From Camillea tinctor (Eukaryota; Ascomycota; Sordariomycetes; Xylariales; Xylariaceae): DNA of 64,000 nt. Under the pieces are notes generated by a model. That model was given only the letters and a program-made list of their open reading frames with translations, did no database searches and was not told the DNA's origin. The position numbers and the translations under genes are program-made. Numbering within the stretch: position 1 is the stretch's first letter; every line of letters begins with the position of its first letter. The stretch is from assembly GCA_022578605.1 (NCBI GenBank), contig MU394055.1, positions 314,902-378,901 on the forward strand, in the 5' to 3' direction. Below are positions 1 to 14,000 of this stretch, in pieces.

Positions 1-3000
1 TGCCAACTCTAGTGTTAGGCTATTACATCCCAGGTTTAGATAGATAGTGTTGCGGTTAGCAGAAATAACAATCTACTGTTACTATCCCGAGTGATGGCAC
101 GGCAGGAATAGATTTCATTGTCAAATAGGTATTAATGTATCATAGACACCACGATGATTTAATGGAACTCCCTAATCGTTTCTAACGGCTTCATAGTAAT
201 CTCTGGCTTCAAATGACCTTCTAAAGCCATTGTGTTCTCTCCTTCCATCTCCCCCCTTTTTACATCTTTATCAGATATTACTAACATTAGGAATCCCGTT
301 ACTGCATAAACCTCACTAGCCTTCAATATGGTAGCTGCTTTTTCAAAAAGGGTTAAATCAAGAGCAATTATACTGTGCTATCTATACTCCCGTAATCTCC
401 GTTCAAGCTTCATGCCCCCTATTCATAGTACATTTGTATTTCATCCCTTCGTTACCCTTTCAACCGACAAGGGGGCTGCCAATATTATCTACTATAAACA
501 TTTCGAACGAGATGTTTATAACACAATTAAGTTGTGATACGGGACTAGAAAGGGTATTTCTATAGTGGGTAGAGTAGTGACCGGAACCCCTATTAACAAC
601 GTTGGTCACATTGTACGAATCACGGCTTCTCTATCCAGGCAGGGAAATCTGATTACAGAGAAGTGGAATGAGTATGTTTGATTTTACTAGAATATGTTAT
701 AGTTTCTAAAGGACACGAATACATTATTGACCTAATGTTGTAAGACAATTCCTAAGTATTCAACAAGAAGTTCACCTTTGCGCCCTTCTATAGAGGCCGC
801 CAGCACATGTGGCAATCTCATTTGCCACCCAATATTTGTTACAGATGCATGACCATGCACTAGAACAAGACGCTACAGGGCCTCTATTGAGGAAGTGGAT
901 TATGAGACCATCTAGAGCCTCAGTTCTCTCCATAATATGATACTAAGACTTTTATATGGCCCTCGTGACGATTTTTCAGTGAACTTTACTTGCCAGTGAC
1001 CCCTTTCCTCCCCTTTCACTCCATGATACGACTCCTGAGACCCGCCCCCTCCTCCCTCCCTGCCATCCTATCTACCTATGATATCCTTGAGTCCTACCTC
1101 ACACCCGAAGATTTGGGTGTCAGCTCCGATTTCTGCTTCAGCTCTTCTCGGCACGATCATACCCCGTCTCTCTTGTTGGCCCGAGGAATCCATCTGTCCT
1201 TGAGGGTTTAACGTGTGATGGATCAATGCCTTAGTTGCCTCCTCCCTCCTGCCTTACGAGCAAACTAACCTAAAGAAGCATCAAGGACTTTTCACCCTCG
1301 TCCCGTTCCCCTCACGGACCGAGAGATCTCCTCTTCTCCCCCTTTCTATTCTCCGCTCAGGTCGGACACCGGACTAGACCATCACCCCGTATTCCCTTGC
1401 CCCCGTAATCATCGCCAGCAGCTAAAAGATACCTGGTCATATCATAGTTTCCTGGGGCCTCCCCTTTCCCCCCTCTCCCCTGGCTGTTCTTTTTCCTTTC
1501 CTCGGCCACTGTCCCCGGCCCCCCGTATCATAGAGAGTTATGTCCGTACGGACATAAGCATAATATATTCCAGCTCCTTTTATCACAGCGGGTCTACGTC
1601 ATGGTCTAGGGCCTAACGAAGCTGAGATTAACTGGGGTAGAGTAGAGAAGGGGGCAAGGGGAGGGGCGTGAGAAGAGAAAAAACAGAACCAGAAAAAGCA
1701 AAGGCCCAATCGGCTGGGTCGATAGAGAAACAAAAAATAGAAAAAGAAAAAGCAAAGAACGACACGCATGGGAGGGCACGGTGATCTTCGGCACTTACCT
1801 AGGAGAATTTGCATTGACTCGAGTCCTTACCTACACTAATTAGGGGGTGTATATGTGTATGTGCGTGTGTGGTTTTGTGTGTGTGTGGAAGAGCTTAGGT
1901 AGAGACGACAGGTAGGTAACCATGTGAGGTGGTTGGGCATTTTTCTTTTCTTCCATCTTTGCTTTCGTTCGACAAAAGGTATACTAGGTAGGTAAAAGAA
2001 GCAAGCAAGGATCCAGACCTACACTTTACCTACCCCATGTCTTCGTCTTCCCCCTTCCCGTATGGGGATCGACTTAGTATAGGCTTGTTATAGATTACAT
2101 GTACCAACGAGACACCTTCATACATACATTACCTATTTATTTGTTGATCATACGTAGGCTATGGCAGGGGCGAGCTTTTGCTAGGTAGGCAGGTAGGCAG
2201 GTAGGCATCAGGGCTTTTACAAAAGAACCAAAGATGAATCGAATTTGGGAGAGGGGAAGTGGTAAGGAAAAAGAAGGACTAGAAGGAGCGATAATGTAGG
2301 CACATAGGTAGGTATGTAACGTGGTCAGGCGAAGAAATGACGACGTGTGGGTTCACGATCTAGACATCTATATACCCTGCTCGGATTGGACGGGGGAGAC
2401 AGATAATCTAGATAGGCATAATATCTGAGGAGGATTCAGTTGGGTCCCTGGGACCCTGCTCCCCAGTCTTGGGCTTCCAATCGACCTTGTCTGCGTGTGT
2501 ATGTACGAAACATTGGTCACTCACACCGACCCTACGAATCCATTCCTAGACTCACTGTAAAGAAAAAAGGAAGAAAGAAAAGATAGGTACACTATACCTG
2601 GGCATATTCACTGTAGGTACTAGACTGTACAAGTGCCATACCTGCGCTCGTTCTCTGTTATAACCCACCCCTACATATAGCCAAGTGTCAGAAAATGTTG
2701 TTCCTAGCCCACCACCGCCTATTATTTGTTACTATTATTGCTCATCTTGAGCTGGGTCTTGGGAGCTGAGAGACAAGAAAAACATAATCGAGGTCTTAAG
2801 GTCAACGCACGGACGGAATTCATTTCGTCCACTGTTGATTTCTTTTTCTTTTATTTATTTATCTAATTTAAGTACATGGCTTTTGTGGTTATGATTGTTT
2901 TGGGCGATTTGCCTTATCTAGAACGTGGCTGACGGGGGATTTGGTGAGTGGCTTGTGATTATTGTGGTGATGGTGACGATGATATTGATGATGACGAGGT

Positions 3001-6000
3001 ATTTCGTGAAGCAAGGTACCTAATATTAGCAGGGAGATAGGTGGATATATTATGTACATATAACTACATGAAGGCACGTCTCAGTTCATATCCGGAGGTT
3101 CGGTAACGTCGCGAAAGGAACAAGATCCGATCGATAATGCGCCCAAGAAAACAGATAGGCTGGCTGGCTGGCCCTAGCATGGCAGCAGCTAGGGTAGGTA
3201 GCGTGATCATATGCAACCGAAAGTGAGCACTCTATAGTATATAGAACATGCGTGCCTACGTAATTGTTCACTTTACCGTCTTTTTCTTTCCCTTTCCCCC
3301 CTCACCCCTATTTTTTGAGCTTCTGTTGGGCACGCGGGCTTCAGAGCTAGGCAGGAGTTGGAAAAGAAATAGAAGGAGAAGAGAAAAAAAAGAAGCATGA
3401 AAAGACGGTCAACAACTACCTATAGGATAGACAGATGAACAAACGAATGAATGAACGAACGAGCGAATAATAAAGATATGTCTAGACAGGGTTCTACATG
3501 TTAAGCGTACATACCATACAGCTAGACCACCATAGCGTGAGGCTGCTTACCTGAAAAAGGAGAGAGAGGTTCTCGCGCACTAACCCCCACGTCCGAGGAC
3601 GGAGTGGTATGTAAATCCTGCGACCATGATGTGGAAACGATATGATATGTAGGAGTTCAGAGAGTCGTAAAGTAAGCGGGTCCCGTAAGGGCGAAGAAAG
3701 AAAAAGTAAGTAGTGCGAGATAGTGCTTACTTACATCTCCGTATTCCTCTTACACCAAAAAAAGGTAGGCATCAATCACATCACGCCTTAGTAGGTTTTG
3801 GTTCAGTATTTGCGAGCAACCGATACGACATGCGGCGGCGGCGATTCCGGGGTATGTGGCAGGGAGCCTCTTGTTTTGTTTTTGTTCATCCGTTCATTCG
3901 GCTTGGGCCTGGGCTTGGAGAGAGTTCCCTTCAGATTCCCTTGCCTTAGTTTCAAAAACATCGGACCTAGATCCCTGTGCAAGCTGTTTACCCACCATTA
4001 CACATTTACATACAAAACGCTTGTAAGTCCACATGGGGATTATTTTTTTTGTCTCTTATACTAACATAACTCCCGACGATGCAATCGTGCATTATCTATA
4101 CTAATACGTATGGAACCGCTCTGTCGGTGGTGCGCTACTGTACTTGGCTTAGTCTTCCGCTTCCCCCGTAAATTCTAATTGTTAGACTCAACCTAATATA
4201 TGTAACATACATACACTAGCGGGTCGGGTTTTAGTGTATTGAGGAAGCAGAGCTGCTTTAGCGTTGTCTTACCGTACGGGTACGGGGTTGTATGTATGTA
4301 CAACTACGGCTACAGCTTTAGGTTAGCTGCTAAGCTAAACTTACCCAGCTCTTGGAACCTGTATCTACAAGGCTGAGTCACCTATCTGTGTCTGCCTCTG
4401 AACCAACCAAGCCCTCATTTACACCACATACCGAGGTACCTATCAGGTTTTTTTATTTTTAATTGCGATAACGGTAGCGCTTATTGCGGGAGGTCAGTGA
4501 TAATGTCAGTGAAAATATGGGGTACGCCATAACGATTAGGTACCTAGGTATCCAAGGTACATCATACACTACTAGCTGCTTACATACATAGGTTCAAGAT
4601 GTATGGATGCAGGACCGATCAACCTGCCAATCCACCTCACCCACAAAGATCGCAAGTAGACAGGGAAAAAAAGAAAAAGAAAAGAAAAAAAAGGTCACGA
4701 AAATCACTAGGAAGAAGCAACTCAAGCCGACAAGGAGGGTAGGTGGTGGGGCTTGTATGAGATTAGAGGGGAGACAAGGGCAAGGAGGAGGATTCTCATG
4801 AGGAAAGCTGACGATGTTTTGATGTTTCGATGTTTCGATGCATGGCATCCGGAATAAGTCGGTGCATTGTACATATCATATTTTTCTTTTCTTTTTTCTT
4901 TGCTTCTCTCGCATTTTGGCGTTTTTCTAGTGTTAGCTGCAGTCTCCTCGAGTCCTTGTCCTAGAGTTAAACTTGGAGGTGTGGAGAAAGTGTATGATGA
5001 AAGAGAAACAAGAGGAATATACTATTGAAATTTTCAAAAGAACAGAGAGAGAGAGAGAGAGAGAAAAGAAGCAAAATAGGATGAAGAAAACAAGGTCAAG
5101 AAATCCCGAGAATAGAAAATTCCTAAAGTTCATTGTTTATTCGGCCGTCCTATACATAACATAGGTTAACATAGCAAATCTAGGTAGTACGTATGTACAT
5201 GTAAGTAGCCCGGCCCCGTTTTAAAGTGGTCTTGGAGGAGTCCCGTTGGTTGCTCTCCGTTTGTTCGCTGCGTACACTTCCCTTTCTTCGCGCCGTCCCT
5301 AGCTCCTAACTAAGTTTTAGGGCGAAAGGGATGCGTCCAACCCAAGTCCAGATTATATCTTCACCGGGACTCTTTAGTTAGGCCGGATACCTACGCACTA
5401 CGTACTAGGGTTATTCTAAAGGGAGGGGATGACGAAGAGAGAGAGGGGGGGAGTGAGAGTGAGAGATGAGATACGTAACAACTTTGCTTTCTTCCTTTTT
5501 TTTTTCTTTCATCTTTTCTTTTCATGCTTACCTACTCACCACTTCTTCTTATACACGTACATGTACATACTATTATTATTACCTAGGTATACATCCGGAA
5601 AGTATCTGGACCGACTTTATCGTAACATATAGACAGGTTCTAGAGTAAGGAGAAGGAGAAGGAGAAGGAGAGGGACAAGGGGTGAAGAAAAGAAAAGAAA
5701 AGACAGAAAAGAAGCGGGAGCATCGGCTTGCCTAGTTAGTCCAAAGTCGCCTTGTTTGCCTAACTAGTATCTTTAAGCGTATGTGTGCGCGCGCGTGTAT
5801 AAGTCATTGTACGTGGGTGTATATGTAGTATGTGCGTGTGTTCGTGTGAACATATCATTACCATGATCAACATAGCTAAAGTTTACCCTAGAGTATGCCT
5901 AGACAAGAAAAAGGAGATGAAGTGGAGTAGGAAACCTTGAGTCCCTTCACAACCAAAGATGAATAGTAACCTTATGAGGTATCCAATGTCCCATTATCAG

Positions 6001-7037
6001 ACCTGGTATACCCACAGCGCGCAGTTAGCTAAGCCTTAACATCGATCAACCCATCTGGGCTATGCTTGTTTTTACCCCGTGTTGTGTATCCCTTGACACT
6101 GCATTGTTAGTTACCCACGGTATCCCTTCCCTTGTGATACATATGCCTACACTAGAAGTAGGTGGATCATGTTTTGGTCGCCTTACTACTTAGGAGAGCA
6201 TTCGGTAAATCAGGGAAACACAAGGTCTCGAGGACATAATTTAGCAGGTGAAACAATGTTTATGTAGTGTGTTAAATGTACTCGATATAATTGGCTCTGT
6301 GCCAATAATAGATTTGTTTTATACTAGATACATAGGAATACCTCAAATGAACCCCCCTAAAAAAAGAAGAGACAGAGGAAAAGTCATCAAGCCATGACTG
6401 TCGTGAAACGCGTCCTTAGGACTCTAACTAAGAGGTTTGCACATATTTCTTTCCCTCCCGAGCTCTCTCTCTCTCTCGAGGAAGAAGAAGAAGAAGAAGA
6501 AGCAGAAAGTGGGAGTCTTCTTCCATGCATATACTATGTTTGGGCGAACTATCGGAATGTTTATTTACCCCTGTCGTAATGATTACAAGTGAATAAACCA
6601 AAAAGACAGAAATCCAACAGAAGAAATGAAAAAAAAAAAAAAAATGAAATATCGAGAGGGACAGACAACGATAGAGGATATCAAGGAGATAGTGTGAAAA
6701 AAAAAAGATAAAAAAGATTCCTTTCCAACTTTGTGTCCCCCAAGTTACATTGTGATGGTATCAACGTTTATACGGATTCGCCCCCTGCCTTTTTCTTTCC
6801 CTTGAATTCCCTCTTTGCCATAACCCTCTTTGCCATAAACAAAAGAAATAAGCTACATATGGGAAACCAAAAAAAAAAAAGACTAAGAAAATTGTATTTC
6901 ATGAAAGTAGCCTTCCAAGTTCTGAACTTTTGTAGATGTCTAGGTAGATGATAGATAGGTAGGTAGATAGGAAGAAGAAATTGTCAAGTATCTCTTAGCA
7001 GATGATGATGATGGCGATGTGTGAAAGAAAAAGCAAA
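1..7037. other. gene-free low-complexity intergenic region
   Basis: No convincing coding exon on either strand. The stretch holds a pyrimidine-rich segment (about 1000-1560), GT-rich repeats (about 1850-1890), scattered TAGG/CCTA motifs (about 1980-2315), an A/G-rich tract (4665-4695), an (AG)10 run (5044-5064), four AAGGAG units (5647-5671), a CT run followed by (GAA)7 (6462-6502) and short poly-A tracts (6629-6645). Short open frames here are made mostly of these repeats and look like chance. It could contain untranslated RNA or the promoter of a gene beyond the left edge, but nothing in it proves this. Confidence 0.6.
1538..1557. repeat. perfect 20-bp palindrome
   Basis: TTATGTCCGTACGGACATAA is exactly self-complementary over 20 bases and the symmetry stops at both ends. 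It lies just after a pyrimidine-rich stretch. A dimeric regulator site or chance are both possible. Confidence 0.6.
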
Positions 7038-8786
7038 CTACTCGTCAACCTCTTCACCCTCAGCGTCAGCGTCCTCATCGTCCACGACAGGGTCTCGTCG
7101 CGGGACTAGGCTAGGCTTCAAGGGGTTGCGCAGCTCACACCGGCCGTTGGCGCCCTTGATGACGATGGCTACGCTGGGGCTCATTGCCCAGTCCATCAGC
7201 GTCTTGTCCAAGTCCCCGCCGAACTTAATGGGCGGCTCCGTGCCGGCCGCTGCCTTTTCGAGGTGCTTTGCGACGTGCTCCATGCGGTCGTCCCATGCGC
7301 TGCTGCCGTTGAACTGAGCATTGCAGTTTTGGGCCGGGCATCGCATGTATGTGGGGAGCTGGCACCGAGTCCGGAGCGCCGCTTCTTGGTGTGCGCGCTC
7401 TCGTTCCTCCTGGTCGGGGACGGTCTTCTTTTGCTTGACCTGTCTTTTCACGCTCGCGGGCAGGTGCATGCGCCGAAGGTGCTGTGTGTATAGGTCCTTG
7501 CGATTGAATATCGTGCCGTTCGGTAGGGTCGAGGTATGGTCCGTCTCGGAACGGTGGGCGTTCGGGCGACTGCGGCCGGAGGTGGTTGGCCTGTTTGCGC
7601 CATAAGGACTGTTGGAAACCTTGGCACATTGTTCCTGTTGGCAGACCCAGTAATTGAGAACAAGGTGCTGGGAGCAACAGTGTCGCTTCCACTCATTCTT
7701 GCTAGCAAAGGTAGAAGCGCAACCGGCGAATTCGAAGACGCAAGTGAAAGGTCGTGTGTGCTGCTTCTTAATGTGGCAATCCAGGCCATTTCGGTCCTTG
7801 AAGGAGATCTTGGGGCATTCATTACAAGTGTAGCTGCCCTTTGTTCCTTGGAGCGCAGATTTATTGGATGGCCCCATAACTGGAGATTCATCAAGCTCAG
7901 CCTTAATATGGATTGCGCCCAGACTTGGCTGCGGAATGTGAGGTCGTTTGCATCTCTTTGTAGCGCGGTTTATGATAGGGGCTGATCGCTTCGCTCTCTT
8001 GTTCGGCGTGTATTCATCGTCGTCTTCCTCAACCTTTACGTTGGAAAAGTCAATCTCGTCCCCGGATGTCACCTCGTCCTCTGGCTCAATGGGCGGGTAG
8101 GCATCACCAGTACTAGCCACGGGCGACTCTTGTTTCAAGCCAGGCACCAAGCTCTCGGGGCTTAGTTGTCTTCCAAAGTTGAAATGCTCGGTAGTGGTGC
8201 TGCTGCATCGCTCGATGCTGGTGTGACTATCATCAGTCGACATACTCATTGTCCTTGGGGTGAAGTCGAAGGGTAGGTGTTGCTCATAGTAAGCTGGGGG
8301 ATTCCGTAAGGTGTCTTCCGGTCTTATAATACCAGTGAGACCTATAAGCTGGTTTTCGATCTGGTACTGTGAGCCACACCCCTCGTACTGGCTCGGGTAG
8401 GGAGATGGAGGGCCTGTTTCAGTTGGTGTTGATGGAGATGGCATTTGGAAGTAGTCGGTCTCTCTCGGGGGACTTAAAGCGCTGCTGGTGGATGATGGAT
8501 GGGAGCATGAAGGTGATTGTTGGCGTGGGAACATGATGGAGGAAGGTAACGGGGCTATAGGCGTGTAATTTTCAGCCTGGGGATAACCGAAGTAAGGTGC
8601 CTTGCTGCTCTCTGTCAGGAAACGGCGCATCTGTGGTGGGCTGCTCCAAGCGCCAGCCATATCCTCTGAGGAACTCGCACGCTTGAGCTGCGGGTCCACG
8701 ATTCCGTCCATGAAATAGTCCATTCCCGGGTTGTCCTGGCCGAAGGAATAGTTGACCGAGTCCGGGTAAGATACAGGGAATTCCAT
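7038..8786 (-). CDS. C2H2 zinc finger transcription factor, single exon
   Basis: 582-residue uninterrupted protein. Residues 1-320 are Ser/Pro-rich and low in complexity, as in activation or regulatory regions, with acidic patches (234-259) and basic clusters at 263-267 and 277-281 that could be nuclear localisation signals. Fingers follow: C321/C324...H338/H343; C349/C356...H369/H374 containing SKNEWKRH; a long third finger starting C382/C387 and closing at H436/H441 after a Ser/Thr-rich insertion; and C483/C488...H504/H508. The tail is strongly acidic (569-582). The SKNxWKRH module followed by W-x-C recurs in the gene at 18.05-20.8 kb, so the two belong to the same fungal C2H2 group. DNA binding in the nucleus is expected from the family; target genes are unknown. 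The gene stands alone between 7 kb and 9 kb of non-coding DNA. Confidence 0.88.
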   Translation of the reverse strand: MEFPVSYPDSVNYSFGQDNPGMDYFMDGIVDPQLKRASSSEDMAGAWSSPPQMRRFLTESSKAPYFGYPQAENYTPIAPLPSSIMFPRQQSPSCSHPSSTSSALSPPRETDYFQMPSPSTPTETGPPSPYPSQYEGCGSQYQIENQLIGLTGIIRPEDTLRNPPAYYEQHLPFDFTPRTMSMSTDDSHTSIERCSSTTTEHFNFGRQLSPESLVPGLKQESPVASTGDAYPPIEPEDEVTSGDEIDFSNVKVEEDDDEYTPNKRAKRSAPIINRATKRCKRPHIPQPSLGAIHIKAELDESPVMGPSNKSALQGTKGSYTCNECPKISFKDRNGLDCHIKKQHTRPFTCVFEFAGCASTFASKNEWKRHCCSQHLVLNYWVCQQEQCAKVSNSPYGANRPTTSGRSRPNAHRSETDHTSTLPNGTIFNRKDLYTQHLRRMHLPASVKRQVKQKKTVPDQEERERAHQEAALRTRCQLPTYMRCPAQNCNAQFNGSSAWDDRMEHVAKHLEKAAAGTEPPIKFGGDLDKTLMDWAMSPSVAIVIKGANGRCELRNPLKPSLVPRRDPVVDDEDADAEGEEVDE

Positions 8787-11028
8787 TGCGGGCAGGTTGG
8801 TTCACGGTCTGTTTAGTTTGGGGGGTAAGGAGGGGTATCAGGGAAGAGGGATGGGAGGAAGGAATATGTAAGTGACAAAGTGACAGTGAAGAGGAGGGGG
8901 AGGCTGAGTGAAGTATTCAAGACACGGGCTGAAAGCTAAGTCCAAGTACTTGGTCTGGGACCTTTCACGCTGAGTGAGGTTGTATGGGGGCCAGTTCCGG
9001 TCTCCAAGGGGATGCGTGTGTTGATATGGAAAGACTAAGAAGGCCTTGTCGAGAAATCTCGAGCTTGATAGTTGGGGTATAAGTCTGACTTATGGAAGAT
9101 GGAATGGTCAAGTAGTCCCACAGAGTAGAAAAGCCACTAGGTAGGCAGCCAGGAGGCGAAGCAACAAGCGTGAAGAACATGGTTTCAAAGGGTATGAAGG
9201 CGTGTTATCGAAGATGGTTGATTTAACTACAAGGCTAATTCACTGGGGGGACCCTGGACACAACCAGAGTGACTATTTTCCTGTCTTTCCAGAAGGGGTA
9301 ATAACTAGCCCCACCCGGAGCCGCAATAAGTAGCTACGTAGCTACGACTCGTCTGACGTGCTTAGCTTTTTGTGTCGTGGTCGTGGCTGAGTGCCATTAA
9401 GTCGCCGTTGCTTTTTTTTTTCAACACACCCCTGCAATAAGTTGGGTAACATTGGCGCACCCCTCCCCTCCCCTTTTTGCGATGTTGGCTGTTGGTCCTG
9501 CACATGTACTCATCTTCTCGTGGGCACACCAAAAGGGCGCAAGCACCAGATGTATCTTTTACATGGTTGTGAGAAAGTCTTGGTGCGCGCACCGTCATAA
9601 CCGGCCACGACCGGCAATGTGATGTTCTCTCATCCAATCTAGCATGCCATTTTTCGCACATCGGTTCCAGCAGAAGCAGGGACGATCTCACTAGGTGCGG
9701 CCCATGTTATTGAAACGATAAACGAAGCGCGGAACAGTTGTTGCTTGCAGAAGCCGGTAGTCTTGTGAGTGTGAAGCCGGGAATGATGTTTGGTGTAGAG
9801 ATGTGTAGAAACTTCTCTCCCCTCTCCTCCGCCTTCTGCCTCACCCCCCGCAAAAACACTAACCTAGTGTAAGGGCGGACGGAGGTGTTGGTGGAAGCAC
9901 CCGTATTACGAATAAGGCGACTGGCGACTAATTTCAGGCAGAAGTGGACCAGTACTACAAAAGAATGGCAATGACCTGCTTCTGCTCATGCTTCCTGCTC
10001 ATGCTCCTCCTGCTGCGACTGCATGACGGGTTGTGTACTCCTATGAAATGATGTGAAGTTTGCGACATAGTATCCAGCAGGCGGTGTCGAAAACAAAAAA
10101 AAAGAAAGAAAAAAAAAGAAAACAAAGCGTGAAGCGCGACATTGGCCTGCGCACATACATACAATACCCAAGCCGGACCAGAAGAGTCGGATTTCTGAGT
10201 TGGACCAAATTGCGCTCGCCCGACTTCAGTGCACTCTTCTCATGGTTGGCTCGGGTTGAGGACATCTGAATGCATGTGTGTTTGATCAAGGTTCCAAATG
10301 CGAGCTTAGACAGCAACCCAATGCCAATGGAGGAGTGCCTGGAGTTCAATTTGGGAATAAGCTGGCAATGGCAGAAAGGTTGACCGCCGCGTCTGACACT
10401 GTCGGTAGACATATGAGGACAAGAACGTAGAAGCGTCAGGACATCAAAGACAGAGGTACCAGAGACCTTGTGTTACGTCTTCAAGAGTCGGTATACACAA
10501 GATAGACTGTAACACGGGTACTTGATGCGGTCGCACAACCAACACTCTGGGTTCGAGTTTGGCCCCCCCTCCCCTCCCCCCGCGGTCTAGTGGGGCATGC
10601 GTCTAGCAGCCAATACATGGGGCCGACCAACCAGTGGATTCGATAGTTGCATAGCTGAAGCAGATCCCGGCGGCTATGATAACTCTAGTCGCAGGGGTAT
10701 TCTTTTCTTTCCTTTCTTTGTTTTTTTAATTTTTTTTTTGGTACTGGTAGCGACCCTCCATGATTATCGCATCGCGTTAACGACATACACTAGGTAAGCT
10801 CGCAAAGACTTGCGGCCCCCAACATGCTCCCAGGGGTGAGAGAGTAGGTGGAAGGAAGAGGGGGGGGTGAGGGGGCGGATAGTAGATGGGATGGTAGGAA
10901 AAGGAGAGGGAGGGTTACGGGAAGGCTGCTATCACAAGCCGTCCTGTCCATAGGTAGGTGTTGGATGTCGCATCCTGTTGGTGGTTTTAAAATGAAAGAG
11001 CGGGAAGTGATAAATTACCTTAGGTTAG

Positions 11029-11068
11029 TAAGGTAGGTAGATTGGTAGGTCGGTAGGTAGGTAGGTCA
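11029..11068. repeat. GGTA/TAGG short tandem repeat
   Basis: Imperfect run of GTAG/TAGG units interrupted by ATTGG and TCGG. The same motif and its complement CCTA recur through intergenic DNA (about 1.98-2.3, 6.94, 22.3 and 31.94 kb) and are absent from exons. Confidence 0.7.
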
Positions 11069-14000
11069 GTGCATACATACCCATACCTACATAACCTTAC
11101 ATACTTACTTACTTACTTACATACATAGTGTTCTGTAAGTGGCAGCAGATAGACAGACGGATAGACTGGTGTTTGACGGACGGGAGGAAATGCGAAGTCG
11201 GGTGTGTGATGAGACCCGACGGGAGGTTTTTGATCGGTCCAGGGAACTTGAATGGAAAGAAAGAGAGAAAAAAAAGATAAGCAGCAGAAGTGGAATCAGA
11301 ACTAAGCCTGTTTGAGTATGAGAACAAGCCTTTTTATAATCAGATTGTACTAGATTAGGTAAGTACCTAGTAGGTAATCTGTATCTGTCTGTATCCACTT
11401 GCCAGAACCGATCTCAGGCAGAAATATGTGGGGCTATCATAAGGCGGGCCAAGCCCCATCCTCTCTCACCGAAATGTAGCCAATGTAGTCTCGGGCTCTG
11501 AAAGAAGGCAACTCCATAAACCAGCACGTAATGGTTTCTGTATGTTTATTGATGTACATACAAGTACTTACAGTACCTCCATATGTCATGTTTATTAGCG
11601 GGGAAATGGAGTACAGAATCAATGTATTAGTTGTGTCCACACTCGGAGTCTGCACTCTTTATCTGTCCGTCTATCTATTTAACCTATTTACCTATGCACT
11701 TACCTACTAGGTAAGCTATACGTAGCCATTTTATATTATTATTTAGGTATTTATTCCATTTTACACATCACATCACTGGCGTATAGGTTACTGTACCTAT
11801 CATTGACAATAAAGAAAATTCAATGCAGTCAGACTTACTTGGCACATTTTTAGGCGATCAAAACGTTTTTTTTTAAATAAAAAATTCTCATTTGTGACAA
11901 TTTCAGTCAACTCTCTCTTCTTGTCCTATCCGTAACCTGAGTGGACCTGATTTGTGTGTCTAGGCCTTCTATCTCTCCTCGTTGGGGGCTAAAATAGTTA
12001 AAAAGTGAGTGCTTACAGGGTTGCTTATCCGTATAGGACAAAACAAGGGAAAAAAAAGAAAGATAATACAATTAAAGCAACAAGGTCAGGGCAACAAAGG
12101 TTATCTCATCGTGCCATCGATCTTGGAAGAGCTTAATTCACATGATCCAATCCTCCCCCCTCCTTCCCCTTCCACACCCCGGTAACCTTACCTAACTTGG
12201 TGTATAACTTACCGAGCGCGCATGTTAGTATATCGTAGATCTGTGACTTTCATCGCATCGCGGTTGTTAGGAGAGCGAACGGTCAACCAACTGCATTACT
12301 AACCTGATATAATTTAAGAATCCTTGAATCCCCACTGCCTTATACTGCCGAGACTGTAGTGAGCGGGATCATCTGTGGAGAACCCGTAGCCGCCGTACTG
12401 ATAAAGTTGGAAGTCAATTAAGTTCGTCACCAACAAGATCAAGAACTAAAATAAACCCCATGATCAAGGAGTGATCAATGCGCAAATTTACTATGTTTTA
12501 AGCTACTGTACCTAATTTTTCTGGATTGGCATACTGGTAGACTGGGTCCCAAGGGTATATCTTTGTTTTTGTTGGTTCCCAAACGAGGTTCCCTTCTCCA
12601 AACGAGCTTTTCGCTATCGCCATCGCTGTCGCCGTCCTATCACTATCACTATGGGCCATCTACCAGCAACTCTTCCCCTCAACATGCGCATTAACCTAAC
12701 TCAGTGACACTACGCGTGCGTGCAGTGTGCGTCTATAAGGCAGGTCGACAGCGGGGGCATGATCGCGTTACTTCCATCATGTTGTGTTGTAGTATTAAAA
12801 GAAAAAAAATAGAAAAAAAAATATGAAAGACAAGGACCCTTGGTTTTTTTGGGGGGGTTTTTTTACCTATCGGCAGTGCCCGTCACTAACACATCTTCAA
12901 ATGCGCCAGTAGAAAAACGTTTCTATACTTCTTTTCCCCGCAATTGATCTTAGCTTTCTCCTCTTTTTCTTCTCCCTCTGCCTTTAATAGTTTGGGTATA
13001 GCATAGTATAGTGCTACAGTATGTACATTATCGATAGGTACGTCCATCATCTTTGTGTCTTGTCTATGCAACCAACAATACTTCGAGTTATGCAACTTTC
13101 TTGTTTTATTGGTCACTTGATCCCATCCATACGAGGTGTATGCGATATTTGGATTAGTTTCCCGCTAAACCATTGATAAAAATAAATAATAATAGAAAAT
13201 CAATTTATAGAATAGTTGATCATACTTTCTTTTCTTTAGGGGTTTCTCTCGTTTTATCCCTCTATGTATGTGTATGCTATAGTGGTTTACGATATATTGC
13301 TATGTAGGTTGTTTCGTGGGTTACATAGTCTGAGGTAGGTCAAGTAGTTAGTTCGTGAACTACATAGCCTTACGTATCTAGATATGTAAGTATGTATGAA
13401 TCGATGTAATGTGTGTGTGTAGCTATGGCATAGCCCCCAACTTCTTGTACCTAATTTAGGTGCCCTCCCCCAGCTCTCCTCCGAGTTCACCATGGTAGTT
13501 TGTGGCTAAGTGCGTCTATCATCTTCTTGGTCCTATATGTCCTCCCCCAAACAGTCAGAGGGGCAGCCACACCAGGGACAGATGCTGAGCCGTCAGCTTG
13601 CGTCTGAAGTACGCGGGAAAGAGACTCTCTGGTGTTTCATCGGGAGTCTATTCACACATGTGCTTTTTCTCTTGTCCGTTGTTATCAGCCCTTGGACTAC
13701 GTTGGGGGCTATTTATGGCACGATGGTGGTTCAATTGGATCTTTTTTCGCCTCGTGTTCCTTGCGTGTTGCTGCAGGTCCGGCTCCTTCGCTTCGAGTGA
13801 AGACTTTCCTCCGTCTCCTACTTCTTGTCCTTCTTCCCGTCTTCACCCTCCCCCACCCCCAACTATACCCGCCCGCATCTTATCTGACAAAGAGTGAAAG
13901 CGGAAAGGTTTCTGTTACACTGCTCTCTCGGTGGCTCAGACAAGTTAATCGCGACCTAAACAGACTCGATCACTGTTGCGTCAGGAGGACACCGTTAATA

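Noticed and set aside
10540..10620. GGGTTCGAGTTTGG and a nearby TCTAGTGGGGC taken for tRNA boxes
   Set aside because: The boxes occur in the wrong order for a tRNA on either strand and no cloverleaf forms.
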